DNA of 64,000 nucleotides from NCBI RefSeq assembly GCF_964340835.1, contig NZ_OZ204251.1, one strand, 5' to 3'. Position 1 is the first letter of the stretch, and the number at the start of each line of letters is the position of its first letter. Shown here one piece after another: positions 18,786 through 31,633 of the stretch. The notes beneath the pieces were generated by a model, which was not told the DNA's origin, did not search any database, and saw only the letters and a program-made list of their open reading frames with translations. The translations under genes and the position numbers were made by a program. The stretch is from Bombilactobacillus bombi (lineage in GTDB: Bacteria; Bacillota; Bacilli; Lactobacillales; Lactobacillaceae).

Positions 18786-19985
18786 TTACTCCTTTATAAT
18801 TTGTTGCAACTCTTGGACCTTATCCAATTTTTCCCAAGGTAAATAAATATCAGTCCGTCCAAAATGTCCATAAGCAGCTGTTTGTTCATAAATTGGACGT
18901 TTTAAATCTAACATTGCAATAATTCCGGCTGGTCTTAAATCGAATACCTTTCGAATTGCAGCTACTATCTGCTCATCATGATACTTACTACTGCCAAACG
19001 TATTAACATCAATAGATACGGGACGAGCAACCCCAATTGCATAAGCTAATTGAATTTCAATTTGATCAGCAATTCCGGCGGCTACAATATTTTTGGCAAC
19101 ATAGCGTGCTGCATAACTAGCAGAACGGTCAACTTTAGTAGCATCTTTTCCTGAAAAAGCCCCTCCACCATGATGAGCAAAACCACCATAAGTATCGACA
19201 ATGATTTTTCTACCGGTCAAACCTGTATCACTGCTAGGTCCACCTAGAACAAAGCGGCCTGTAGGGTTAATTAAAAATTTGGTTTGATCATCCAATAAAG
19301 TAGCTGGAATCACTTTTTTAATTACCTGCTCAATAATGTCGTGCTTTAAATCTTTTAATTGTACTTCTGGATTATGTTGGGTACTTAAAACTACAGTATC
19401 TACTCTTAGAGGTTTGCCATCATCATCATATTCCACTGTTACTTGTGCTTTAGAATCAGGACGCAAATAATTCAAAGTTTTATTTTTGCGAACTCGCGTT
19501 ACTTGATGAGTCAACTTATGAGCTAACACGATTGGTAAAGGCATGTACTCTGCAGTTTCATTCGTTGCATAACCAAACATTAACCCTTGATCTCCAGCAC
19601 CAATTTGATCGTAAGGATCTTGATCAGTTTGGCCTTCTCGCTTTTCTAAAGCATCGTCAACTCCTTGGGCAATATCTGGTGATTGTTGGTCCAATGCCAC
19701 AATCACTGCACAAGTATCAGCATCAAAACCATAATCAGAATTTGTATAACCAATTCGCCGAACAGTATTCCGCACAATCCCTTGGATATCCACATAAGCG
19801 CTGGTTGTAATTTCACCTGCTACAAGTACTAATCCTGTGGTTACAGTAGTTTCACAAGCAACTCGTGCGTCTTTATCCTTAGCAATAATGGCATCTAAAA
19901 TGGCATCACTGATTTGATCAGCTATCTTGTCAGGATGTCCTTCTGATACAGATTCCGATGTAAAAAAATGTCTTTCTTTTTCCAA
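18786..19985 (-). CDS. metK: S-adenosylmethionine synthase
   Basis: Cytoplasmic enzyme making SAM from methionine and ATP. It has 399 aa with the start chosen here, the usual length. Signature sequences are TSESVSEGHPDKIADQ at the N-terminus, GAGDQGLMFGYA near residue 115, and GGGAFSGKDATKVDRSA near 265. I chose the TTG at 19985: it follows AAGGGGG by nine bases, and that stretch is the Shine-Dalgarno strand of an SMK-box riboswitch. A longer frame beginning at 20033 would run through the riboswitch and is not believed. The gene lies about 100 bp after cfa, a SAM user. Confidence 0.96.
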   Translation of the reverse strand: MEKERHFFTSESVSEGHPDKIADQISDAILDAIIAKDKDARVACETTVTTGLVLVAGEITTSAYVDIQGIVRNTVRRIGYTNSDYGFDADTCAVIVALDQQSPDIAQGVDDALEKREGQTDQDPYDQIGAGDQGLMFGYATNETAEYMPLPIVLAHKLTHQVTRVRKNKTLNYLRPDSKAQVTVEYDDDGKPLRVDTVVLSTQHNPEVQLKDLKHDIIEQVIKKVIPATLLDDQTKFLINPTGRFVLGGPSSDTGLTGRKIIVDTYGGFAHHGGGAFSGKDATKVDRSASYAARYVAKNIVAAGIADQIEIQLAYAIGVARPVSIDVNTFGSSKYHDEQIVAAIRKVFDLRPAGIIAMLDLKRPIYEQTAAYGHFGRTDIYLPWEKLDKVQELQQIIKE

Positions 19986-19990
19986 AATAT

Positions 19991-20041
19991 ATTTCCCCCT
20001 TAATTCGGTTACAGGTAGACCTAATGGTCCCATCAGGAACT
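19991..20041 (-). promoter_or_regulatory. SAM-III (SMK box) riboswitch of metK
   Basis: The minus strand reads GTTCC...GGGACC...GGTC...TGTAACCGAA...AAGGGGGAA directly before the metK TTG. This matches the arrangement of the Enterococcus SMK box: the GTTCC strand, the TTGTAACCGAA core and the GGGGG Shine-Dalgarno segment. SAM binding is known to sequester the ribosome site, so metK is switched off at the level of translation when SAM is plentiful. Confidence 0.9.
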
Positions 20042-20084
20042 TAATTAACTTCCCTATGTTATCATAAAAAGCTAATTAAAAAAA

Positions 20085-21263
20085 TTATTTATCTTGATAA
20101 ATATAATCGCGTGTCATCGGTAACTTTTGACCGGATGGACCCTTGGTTAACAAATACTGTATAACATCAATATTTCCTGATGCAAAAGAGGCAGCACATG
20201 CTTGCAAATATAAATCCCACATTCTCACAAATCGCTCTCCCATCATTTGAGTGATTTCTTGACGATGTTGATTAAAGTTACTATCCCAAATTTCGGTAGT
20301 TTTTTGATAATGACGTCGTAGCATTTCCATGTCACTCAATTGCAGACCAGCATCCAAAATACTTTGAATATTTTCCACAACGCCAGGAACATAGCCACCA
20401 GGAAAAATCCATTTATCAATCCAAGCATTAGTTGCCCCTTCTCCTTGACGGGTAATTCCATGAATAAGCGCTACACCATTCTCTTTTAAAAATTGTGCAA
20501 CATCAGAAAAATATTCCGGAAGATTTTCTTTACCAACATGCTCAAACATTCCGACTGAAACTACATAATCCCACTGGCGACCAACTAATTCACGATAATC
20601 AGTCAAGATAACTTCCGCTGTATCACTTAAATTCAAATCTTTAATTTTTTGTGTAACAAAATTATATTGCTCTTCACTCAAAGTAACACCAGTAACTTTT
20701 AAATGATACTTTTGGGCTGCTGTCAACATTAAAGTACCCCAACCACAACCAATATCTAATAACGTTTTTTCTGGTTGCGGATTTAGCTTTTTAATAATAT
20801 GATTAACTTTGTTCAATTGAGCAGTTTGTAAATCATCATCTGGGTGTTCAAAATAAGCACAAGAATAAGTCATGGTATCATCTAACCATAACTTATAAAA
20901 GTTGTTTCCCAAATCGTAATGTTCTTGTACGTATTCTTCATTATCAGTTTCTGTATGCTTACGATGAGGCATTATTTTTTTGAGCTTTTTGTTATAAAAG
21001 AAACTCTCTTTGTTATCATAAGCAGCCAAAATTAAATCTTCGATACTGCCTTCAATTTCAATCTTTTTATCCATATATGCTTCTCCTAAAGCTAGAGAAG
21101 CATTGTTCATAATGTCCTTCATTGGAATAGCTTCATTAAAGGTAATTGTAATCTGTGGTTGTCCATCACCGTAAATTTCAGTTGTCTGATCCCAATAATT
21201 GACCTTGATTGGGATATTAAAAGAACTTTTTAATAATTGTTTATAGAACGTTTTTTCAAGCAT
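20085..21263 (-). CDS. cfa: cyclopropane-fatty-acyl-phospholipid synthase
   Basis: SAM-dependent enzyme of 392 aa that adds a methylene bridge to unsaturated acyl chains of membrane lipids, a stationary-phase and acid-stress response in lactic acid bacteria. The SAM-binding motif is LLDIGCGWGTLMLTAA near residue 175. The CFA signature YDLGNNFYKLWLDDTMTYSCAYF lies near 120, and VGKENLPEYF near 265. The ATG at 21263 follows CAGGAGTT. It is upstream of and parallel to metK, which supplies its cofactor. Confidence 0.95.
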   Translation of the reverse strand: MLEKTFYKQLLKSSFNIPIKVNYWDQTTEIYGDGQPQITITFNEAIPMKDIMNNASLALGEAYMDKKIEIEGSIEDLILAAYDNKESFFYNKKLKKIMPHRKHTETDNEEYVQEHYDLGNNFYKLWLDDTMTYSCAYFEHPDDDLQTAQLNKVNHIIKKLNPQPEKTLLDIGCGWGTLMLTAAQKYHLKVTGVTLSEEQYNFVTQKIKDLNLSDTAEVILTDYRELVGRQWDYVVSVGMFEHVGKENLPEYFSDVAQFLKENGVALIHGITRQGEGATNAWIDKWIFPGGYVPGVVENIQSILDAGLQLSDMEMLRRHYQKTTEIWDSNFNQHRQEITQMMGERFVRMWDLYLQACAASFASGNIDVIQYLLTKGPSGQKLPMTRDYIYQDK

Positions 21264-21350
21264 TAATTTTAACTCCTGTTTTAAATTCAATAATAAAACA
21301 GTACACCAAACTAAAAATTTCTTCAAATATAATAGCTCTGGAGGTTCTAA

Positions 21351-22022
21351 ATGAAAGCAATTCGCTTGATGTTATCAACACTTATTTCGTTTTTAAGCGT
21401 CATTACTTATCCTTTAGTTTTAACACAAAAATATCCCTATCATTTTGACAGTGGTACCAAATTAGCCTTTATTATGGTTGCATTAATTATTATTTATATT
21501 GAATTCTTTATACCTTTACACCCTAATAATTATTTTAATGGCGTTTACTCGCTAGTTTCCTTTCTAATAATCTTAAAAAATTATTCTAACCAATTTTCGC
21601 TATATTTGCTGATGTTGTTTATATGTCAGCTTTTAATTGCCTTTATTGCTAATAGTTTTGAGAAATCAAGACCACTGCTTTGTATTTTTGTTATTCCTAT
21701 ATTTTCAACATTTTTGTTGATTTACTCCTTATTTCATTTTGCATCTGCTAATGCGGTAGTAACTACAATCTTGATTAATATTTTAGTTACGATGATTGCA
21801 CTCAGCAAAAGTTTTAAAGAACAATTGTTAGCAAGTATTTGCATTATCTTTGCACTGGGATCGTTGTATTTCTTCCATTATTTATCAATAATCAAATTTT
21901 TTATTTATTTAGCAATCTTTATAGCTAGTTTATTTTTAACTAAATATTTAAAAAATAAATTTTTAAACGATAAATATCCAATACTTAGAATTCTCTTGTC
22001 GTTGATAAATATTTTACCGTAA
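21351..22022 (+). CDS. hypothetical multi-pass membrane protein
   Basis: Unrecognised protein of 223 aa with seven or so strongly hydrophobic segments and short charged loops (QKYPYHFDSGTK; FEKSRP; KSFKEQ; KYLKNKFLNDKYP). It starts at an ATG after CTGGAGG. There is no cytoplasmic domain of note. It is divergent from cfa and stands alone before the tRNA array. The amino-acid make-up and ribosome site suggest a real gene; function unknown. Confidence 0.75.
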   Translation: MKAIRLMLSTLISFLSVITYPLVLTQKYPYHFDSGTKLAFIMVALIIIYIEFFIPLHPNNYFNGVYSLVSFLIILKNYSNQFSLYLLMLFICQLLIAFIANSFEKSRPLLCIFVIPIFSTFLLIYSLFHFASANAVVTTILINILVTMIALSKSFKEQLLASICIIFALGSLYFFHYLSIIKFFIYLAIFIASLFLTKYLKNKFLNDKYPILRILLSLINILP

Positions 22023-22177
22023 AATTCCTTTACCTATTTTCTAGATAAAAATTGAAAATCAGCAACAAATTTAATAAAGCAATTGCTGACTCAAAACTGT
22101 ATTGAACTAAAAAAACACGCTTGTTTAGTACCAAATAAAATAAGCTCAAGATGCTGATTACCATCAATTTTTTGAAC

Positions 22178-22206
22178 AAAAAAAGTGTTGATGCAATTAT
22201 CAACAC
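22178..22206 (-). terminator. terminator of the first rRNA-tRNA operon
   Basis: On the minus strand the perfect stem GTGTTGAT-(AATTGC)-ATCAACAC is followed by seven T. It lies 21 bp after the last tRNA-Val. Confidence 0.9.
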
Positions 22207-22226
22207 TTAAAGGTCTAGACATAAAA

Positions 22227-22299
22227 TGGAAGTTACAGGGCTCGAACCTGTGACCCTCTGCTTGTAAGGCAGACGCTCTCCCAACTGAGCTAAACTTCC
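22227..22299 (-). tRNA. tRNA-Val(TAC)
   Basis: Cloverleaf with acceptor GGAAGTT/AACTTCC, anticodon TAC in loop CTTACAA, and T-loop TTCGAGC. No CCA encoded. Identical to two other copies in the window. Confidence 0.96.
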
Positions 22300-22308
22300 A
22301 ATAATCAA

Positions 22309-22380
22309 TGACCCGTACGGGATTTGAACCCATGTTACCGCCGTGAAAGGGCGGTGTCTTAACCACTTGACCAACGGGTC
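22309..22380 (-). tRNA. tRNA-Glu(TTC)
   Basis: Acceptor GACCCGT/ACGGGTC, anticodon TTC flanked by the stem CCGCC/GGCGG, T-loop TTCAAAT. Confidence 0.96.
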
Positions 22381-22391
22381 ATAAGCCAAAA

Positions 22392-22464
22392 TGGAAGTTA
22401 CAGGGCTCGAACCTGTGACCCTCTGCTTGTAAGGCAGACGCTCTCCCAACTGAGCTAAACTTCC
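22392..22464 (-). tRNA. tRNA-Val(TAC), second copy
   Basis: Same sequence as the copy at 22227-22299; part of the duplicated Val-Glu unit. Confidence 0.96.
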
Positions 22465-22473
22465 AATAATCAA

Positions 22474-22545
22474 TGACCCGTACGGGATTTGAACCCATGT
22501 TACCGCCGTGAAAGGGCGGTGTCTTAACCACTTGACCAACGGGTC
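22474..22545 (-). tRNA. tRNA-Glu(TTC), second copy
   Basis: Same sequence as the copy at 22309-22380; part of the duplicated Val-Glu unit. Confidence 0.96.
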
Positions 22546-22577
22546 ATGCCAAATTCCAGAAAAACTTCCGAAACCAA

Positions 22578-22667
22578 CGGAGAGTAAGGGATTTGAACCC
22601 TTGATACAGAAATAATCCGTATACATGATTTCCAATCATGCTCCTTCAGCCACTCGGACAACTCTCC
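22578..22667 (-). tRNA. tRNA-Ser(GGA)
   Basis: Class II tRNA with long variable arm; acceptor GGAGAGT/ACTCTCC, anticodon GGA in loop TTGGAAA, discriminator G. Confidence 0.95.
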
Positions 22668-22678
22668 AAATAAAAAAA

Positions 22679-22751
22679 CTCCGGTTGTCAGACTCGAACT
22701 GACGACACCCTGATTAACAGTCAGATGCTCTACCAACTGAGCTAAACCGGA
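22679..22751 (-). tRNA. tRNA-Asn(GTT)
   Basis: Acceptor TCCGGTT/AACCGGA, anticodon GTT in loop CTGTTAA, discriminator G. First tRNA after the 5S gene. Confidence 0.96.
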
Positions 22752-22758
22752 TTAATAA

Positions 22759-22876
22759 GCGTGGCAGCGTCCTAGCCTCGCAGGTAGTTTCCCACCAACT
22801 ACTCTCGGCGCTGAGAAGCTTAACTTCTGTGTTCGGCATGAGAACAGGTGTATCCTTCTCGCTATCGCCACCACAC
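22759..22876 (-). rRNA. rrf: 5S ribosomal RNA (copy A)
   Basis: About 118 nt. Ends pair (GTGTGGTGG with CTGCCACGC), and internal landmarks such as CCGAACACAGAAGTTAAG are present on the minus strand. Confidence 0.96.
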
Positions 22877-22937
22877 TTTGCCTCTGAAAGAACCTTCGTT
22901 CCCTCAAAACTGAATATTAAGAGTCCGTTCTGCGCTC

Positions 22938-25853
<2,916 letters not shown>

Positions 25854-25978
25854 TATTTCTTACTTCTTTTCTTGAATCTCTCGATTCGCGCAGTTTCTCG
25901 GTGATATACTTTTGCATATCGTTTCTCTTAATATTCAGTTTTCAAGGTTCAAAGATATCATTGACAGTTTCCTGCCAA

Positions 25979-26051
25979 TGGAGGTTAACGGGATCGAACC
26001 GATGACCTCCTGCGTGCAAAGCAGGCGCTCTCCCATCTGAGCTAAACCCCC
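25979..26051 (-). tRNA. tRNA-Ala(TGC), rRNA spacer copy A
   Basis: 16S-23S spacer tRNA; acceptor GGGGGTT/AACCTCC, anticodon TGC in loop TTTGCAC. The only alanine tRNAs in the window are the two spacer copies. Confidence 0.96.
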
Positions 26052-26066
26052 ATATTTTTGGATCGA

Positions 26067-26140
<74 letters not shown>

Positions 26141-26231
26141 AAAAGCTTTTGCCACTTGTTTTTATTCTTTTGTTTGAGAGTTGACCTCTCAAAACTGAAC
26201 AAAGTTTCTACAAAAGTGCTTCCGTTTATTT

Positions 26232-27798
<1,567 letters not shown>

Positions 27799-27913
27799 TT
27801 TTGTAGTTCTTTCTCTTGCTCATGACTTGAACTCGCGTTCTTGTCTTTTCTTTATTGCTTTTTATTGACAGGTTCTTATTGAACCCTGCACTTTTGCGTT
27901 TAGAAACTTTATT

Positions 27914-27930
27914 CAGTTTTCAAAGATCAG
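27914..27930 (-). promoter_or_regulatory. boxA-like antitermination element, copy A
   Basis: The minus strand reads TGATCTTTGAAAACTG, close to the Gram-positive boxA (TGCTCTTTGAAAACT), in the leader between the rRNA promoter and 16S. A related TTGAAAACTGAATATT lies in the 16S-23S spacer. Confidence 0.6.
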
Positions 27931-27957
27931 CCTTCGCTGTCATTTAGCAGCTGTTTT

Positions 27958-27986
27958 ATTATATCAGCTGCTCGGTAGCTTGTCAA
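27958..27986 (-). promoter_or_regulatory. rRNA operon promoter, copy A
   Basis: Consensus sigma-A promoter on the minus strand: TTGACA (27981-27986), a 17-bp spacer and TATAAT (27958-27963), about 160 bp before 16S. Confidence 0.93.
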
Positions 27987-28067
27987 GAACTTTTTTGTCT
28001 TTATTGCTTTGTTCTTTTAGCTCTCTTTTTGCTCTCCGTGACAACAGAAAATATCTTACCAACTTTT

Positions 28068-28508
28068 TTACTCTAACGCAAGTACTTTTTTACAATTTGG
28101 GCAAATTCCTTGAATATTTAATTCTATTTTGTTGATTTGAAAGGAAGAATCGGCACTTAATTTTTTTAATAAGGATGGATAATCAGTATAATTAATATCA
28201 AAAATTTGATGACAATTCTCACAAATTGCATGGAAATGTTCCTTATGAAAATAGTCAAAATGAATTGACTTATCATCATAGGTCAATTCATTAATAGGTG
28301 TTACTTTTGAAAGAAAGCGCAAATTATTATAAACAGTAGCAATACTGATGTTATTAGTAGTATGTTTCAAATCGTTATAGACATCTTCAGCAGTTGGGTG
28401 ATTATGGTGAGTTATCATGTATTCTAAAATTACTAACCTCTGATCAGTAATTCTTATTTTTTGCGCACGTAATTTGGATACTAATTTATCTAACTCAGCA
28501 TTGGCCAT
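28068..28508 (-). CDS. Fur-family metal/peroxide regulator (PerR-like)
   Basis: DNA-binding metalloregulator of 146 aa, normal length. The winged-helix part has ISIATVYNNLRFL near residue 55. The dimerisation/metal part has HFDYFHKEHFHAICENCHQIF, and a second CxxC pair (CPNCKKV) is near the C-terminus, giving the four-Cys zinc site. The spacing of His and Asp residues looks more like PerR than Fur, but I cannot decide between iron, manganese and peroxide sensing. It starts five bases after ltaS ends and has an AGAGGT site, so it is probably the last gene of the laf-ltaS operon. An rRNA promoter lies 80 bp downstream. Confidence 0.9.
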   Translation of the reverse strand: MANAELDKLVSKLRAQKIRITDQRLVILEYMITHHNHPTAEDVYNDLKHTTNNISIATVYNNLRFLSKVTPINELTYDDKSIHFDYFHKEHFHAICENCHQIFDINYTDYPSLLKKLSADSSFQINKIELNIQGICPNCKKVLALE

Positions 28509-28513
28509 TATTT

Positions 28514-30586
28514 TTACCTCTCTTTATTCAATTCTGGAGCATCCGTATGATAGTAATTCATAAGTGATTTGTCATGATTTTTCATCATGATACTATTTTT
28601 CTGTAAGCGATTTTGCTTGTGTAATTGTTTGAGACCTTTACTTTTACTATAATTATAGTCCTTTTTAACAACTTTTTTAAAACCTTGTGGTGTATAAAAA
28701 CGGAGCAAATCACCTGTAATTACTTTATCTGACAAGGATAATTCAGTATCTACTCGATTAGACATTTGTTCAACTTTTTGACGCTGTTCCGGGGTCAAAG
28801 AACCAGCCACTTTACCTGTTTTGGTATCATAATAAGTACCATTAACTTTCGTAAAATCTGGCGCAACAAAATCTCCATTTCGGAAAGCTACTAATTGAGA
28901 CCGCTGAGGAGCCAATAAATCTGATCCAAACTGGATCGTATCATCATTTTTTACACCCAACAAATTAAGAATGGTCGGCAAAACATCAATTTCACCACCA
29001 TAGGTATGATTAATGCCGCCTTGTAAACCATCCATATGAATCATAAATGGTACACGTTGAAATTGCGCATTATCAAAATTATCAAAATTTTTCTTATTTA
29101 ATAACTTGGCCACAGCTTTTTTATGATTAGCCGAAATTCCATAATGATCCCCGTAAAAAATAACAACGCTCTTTTTATCTAGTCCTGTAGCTTTTAACCA
29201 TGCCATAAATTCACCAATGGATTGATCTAAATAGTGAGCTGTTTGGACATAGCCATCAACAGTGCTATCACCGGTATTGGTTTTCTGAATTGTTTGATTC
29301 TTTTTATCCAGCATATAAGGATAGTGATTAGTTACTGTAATTAATTTAGCATAGAAAGGTTGTGGCAACTGTTGAACATAGTTAGCAGCATCACGCAAAA
29401 AGATTTTGTCTTTCATACCATAACCGATATTATAATCTTTTTTATCTTTGTAATATTTGGAGCTGAAGAAATAATCATAACCCCAAGATTTATAAGTATT
29501 ATCGCGATTCCAAAAACTGGGAACATCCCCATGAAAAGATGCAGTCGTATAGCCATTTTGATTCAAAATAGCTGGCGCAGCTTGAAAGGTATTAGAAGTT
29601 CCATCAGTTACCATTGCTGCTCCTTCAGGCAACCCAAATAAAGAGTTTTCTAGCATTAACTCTGCATCAGCGGTTTTTCCTTGTCCAACTTGATTAAAGA
29701 AATTATCAAATCCAATAGTATTTTTAGAGTGATATAACTTGTTAATATTTGGTGTAACTTCCTGGTTATCCCATTTAAAATCAATTAAAAATTGTTGGAA
29801 ACTTTCTAAATGAATAATAAAAACATTTTTACCTTTGGCTACTCCAGTATATTGGACATTGGAGGCAACTCGGTTATTATTGATATAATTCTTCACTGTT
29901 TTCATATCAGAACTATCAGCATTAGCTTTAACTGCACTAGTTTTAGCCGCTTTAACTGCATCATATACTGAAAAAGAATTCAAGCCCAGATATTTAACAA
30001 TATAGTTGTTGTCAAAAGTTCTCGTTAGTAATCCTGAACGGTCTTGTTGAGCTAAAGTTAGATTAATGCCAAATGTAACCAAAGCAATGGATGTAATGGT
30101 CATAGGAATACGAACATTCAATTTAGAAATATCAATTTTAATAAATTTGAATGCCAATAAAATTACCAAAATAGCAATATCAATAAACGCAAAAAAGTCA
30201 GTAGGCCGAATAATACCAATAATACTTTTGCCTAAATTGTTAGAAACCGAACTTGACCCCTTCATCAAAGTCATTGTTAAAAAGTCAGAAAATTCCCGAT
30301 AGTAAAGAATATTTGCAAATAACCAAATTGACGTGATTAAATCGATAATCAACATATAAACATAAGATTTGCGGCCTTTCATATAAATCGCAATGCCCAA
30401 TAGCAAAAGTGTTGTTGGAATTGGATTTAAAAACAGCAAAAAGGATTGCATGCTGCCATTAACACCTAAATTAAATTTAGTTAGATACATAAAATATGTT
30501 TTTATCCAACATAATAAAACAGCCAACGTAAAAAAGCCTAATTTAGTATTTAGAAAATTAATTATTCGATTTCCTAGGTTCTTCAT
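28514..30586 (-). CDS. ltaS: lipoteichoic acid synthase (LtaS-type sulfatase fold)
   Basis: Membrane enzyme of about 690 aa that polymerises glycerol phosphate from phosphatidylglycerol onto a glycolipid anchor on the outer face. Five N-terminal helices (residues 10-200) precede the extracellular domain. The metal/catalytic residues are visible: HLESFQ, the nucleophile Thr in GQGKTADAE near residue 300, and FYGDHYGIS near 480. A basic C-terminal tail follows. The ATG at 30586 lies 11 bases after GGAGG; a TTG immediately before it is possible. It overlaps the end of the YbhN-like gene, suggesting coupling. The two glycosyltransferases upstream would make its anchor. Confidence 0.93.
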   Translation of the reverse strand: MKNLGNRIINFLNTKLGFFTLAVLLCWIKTYFMYLTKFNLGVNGSMQSFLLFLNPIPTTLLLLGIAIYMKGRKSYVYMLIIDLITSIWLFANILYYREFSDFLTMTLMKGSSSVSNNLGKSIIGIIRPTDFFAFIDIAILVILLAFKFIKIDISKLNVRIPMTITSIALVTFGINLTLAQQDRSGLLTRTFDNNYIVKYLGLNSFSVYDAVKAAKTSAVKANADSSDMKTVKNYINNNRVASNVQYTGVAKGKNVFIIHLESFQQFLIDFKWDNQEVTPNINKLYHSKNTIGFDNFFNQVGQGKTADAELMLENSLFGLPEGAAMVTDGTSNTFQAAPAILNQNGYTTASFHGDVPSFWNRDNTYKSWGYDYFFSSKYYKDKKDYNIGYGMKDKIFLRDAANYVQQLPQPFYAKLITVTNHYPYMLDKKNQTIQKTNTGDSTVDGYVQTAHYLDQSIGEFMAWLKATGLDKKSVVIFYGDHYGISANHKKAVAKLLNKKNFDNFDNAQFQRVPFMIHMDGLQGGINHTYGGEIDVLPTILNLLGVKNDDTIQFGSDLLAPQRSQLVAFRNGDFVAPDFTKVNGTYYDTKTGKVAGSLTPEQRQKVEQMSNRVDTELSLSDKVITGDLLRFYTPQGFKKVVKKDYNYSKSKGLKQLHKQNRLQKNSIMMKNHDKSLMNYYHTDAPELNKER

Positions 30587-31631
30587 CAAAAGTTTTGCCT
30601 CCACGCACTTGTGTATTCTTGCGTTCGTTAATTGGTTTAAATGCTACTGCAATAATGCCGAGAAACATGCCCAAATAATAAGTGATAAAACGCCAAATAA
30701 ACATCCCTAAGTATAATTGACTGGGCACACTTACAAAACGAGCAAATAAAGTTTTAAAACTATATTCTGCTCCACCAGTACCACCAGGAACTGGAAAAAT
30801 TGAAGTAATCATGACAATCATAATTTGCATAATCAAAACATCAATCAAATTAGCCTGATCAACATGTAAAGCTAGTAACGTAAAATAGACTACCAAATAA
30901 TAAAACAAAAGCTGAATAAACGTCAATAAAGTTGCTAATAAAACTTTACGACCCTCTTTTTTCAAAACCAAACTTTCATGATAGAAAGTATCAATTTTGT
31001 CCAATACTTTGTTAGTCCATACTTGAACTCTTTGATGACTAACAAATAAAGAAATTATTTTCATTATTCCCATAACTAATTTTCTAGTTAAACGATAATA
31101 AAACATAATCATTAATAATAAACCAATAGTGAAAACATGAATTATAAAACCACCAGCAATTAAGTAAGCTAAAGCAGAATAATGTTGTGCAATACTTTGA
31201 AATTTAAAAATCATAGCAAAAATAAAATTAACCAAAACAATGGTTTGATAAATGATAAATTTCATTAATAAAACTGAGCTCGCACGCCCACCTTCAACTC
31301 CTGATTGTAACAAAGCAATTAATTGTGCTGGCTGTCCTCCTGAAGAAAAAGGAGTAATGGCATTAAAAAGAGCTTGAATCCACGGAATTCGTAAGATATT
31401 CCACCAATTGTGCAAAGAATCTTCCCGATTTTTTAATAAAACTTTTAAAACTAAAGCTTCAAAAAAATACGATATAAACATCGCTAAAAAGGCGATTACT
31501 AGCCAAAACAAATTCATATGCAAAGCTTGGTGCCATAAAGCTTGAAGATTAGTATTATGCATCTCAAAAGCAAAAACGCCTAAGCCAATAATCAACATAA
31601 TTAATGCAGATAATTGATTCTTTCGACTCAT
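30558..31631 (-). CDS. YbhN/UPF0104 (LPG synthase TM-like) membrane protein
   Basis: Integral membrane protein of 357 aa with about eight helices. The family mark is PVPGGTGGAEYSF near residue 280, and PFSSGGQPAQL near 95. Related domains form the flippase part of MprF. Here it lies between two glycolipid glycosyltransferases and ltaS, so it may flip the glycolipid anchor or otherwise serve lipoteichoic acid assembly; Listeria has a membrane gene in a comparable laf locus. The last point is inference. Starts 2 bp after the preceding gene. Confidence 0.82.
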   Translation of the reverse strand: MSRKNQLSALIMLIIGLGVFAFEMHNTNLQALWHQALHMNLFWLVIAFLAMFISYFFEALVLKVLLKNREDSLHNWWNILRIPWIQALFNAITPFSSGGQPAQLIALLQSGVEGGRASSVLLMKFIIYQTIVLVNFIFAMIFKFQSIAQHYSALAYLIAGGFIIHVFTIGLLLMIMFYYRLTRKLVMGIMKIISLFVSHQRVQVWTNKVLDKIDTFYHESLVLKKEGRKVLLATLLTFIQLLFYYLVVYFTLLALHVDQANLIDVLIMQIMIVMITSIFPVPGGTGGAEYSFKTLFARFVSVPSQLYLGMFIWRFITYYLGMFLGIIAVAFKPINERKNTQVRGGKTFDEEPRKSNN

Positions 31632-31633
31632 GA

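Larger units (their letters stand above)
22223..22547. repeat. tandem duplication of a tRNA-Val/tRNA-Glu pair
   Basis: A 160-bp unit holding tRNA-Val(TAC) and tRNA-Glu(TTC) occurs at 22223-22382 and again, identical as far as I can see, at 22388-22547. The two are separated by five bases. Confidence 0.92.

Noticed and set aside
19986..20033. Extended metK start at an ATG
   Set aside because: It would translate through the SMK box, and the TTG after AAGGGGG fits the family N-terminus.
22047..22090. Terminator after the hypothetical membrane protein
   Set aside because: The TCAGCAA/TTGCTGA stem has a long loop and no T-run on the plus strand.
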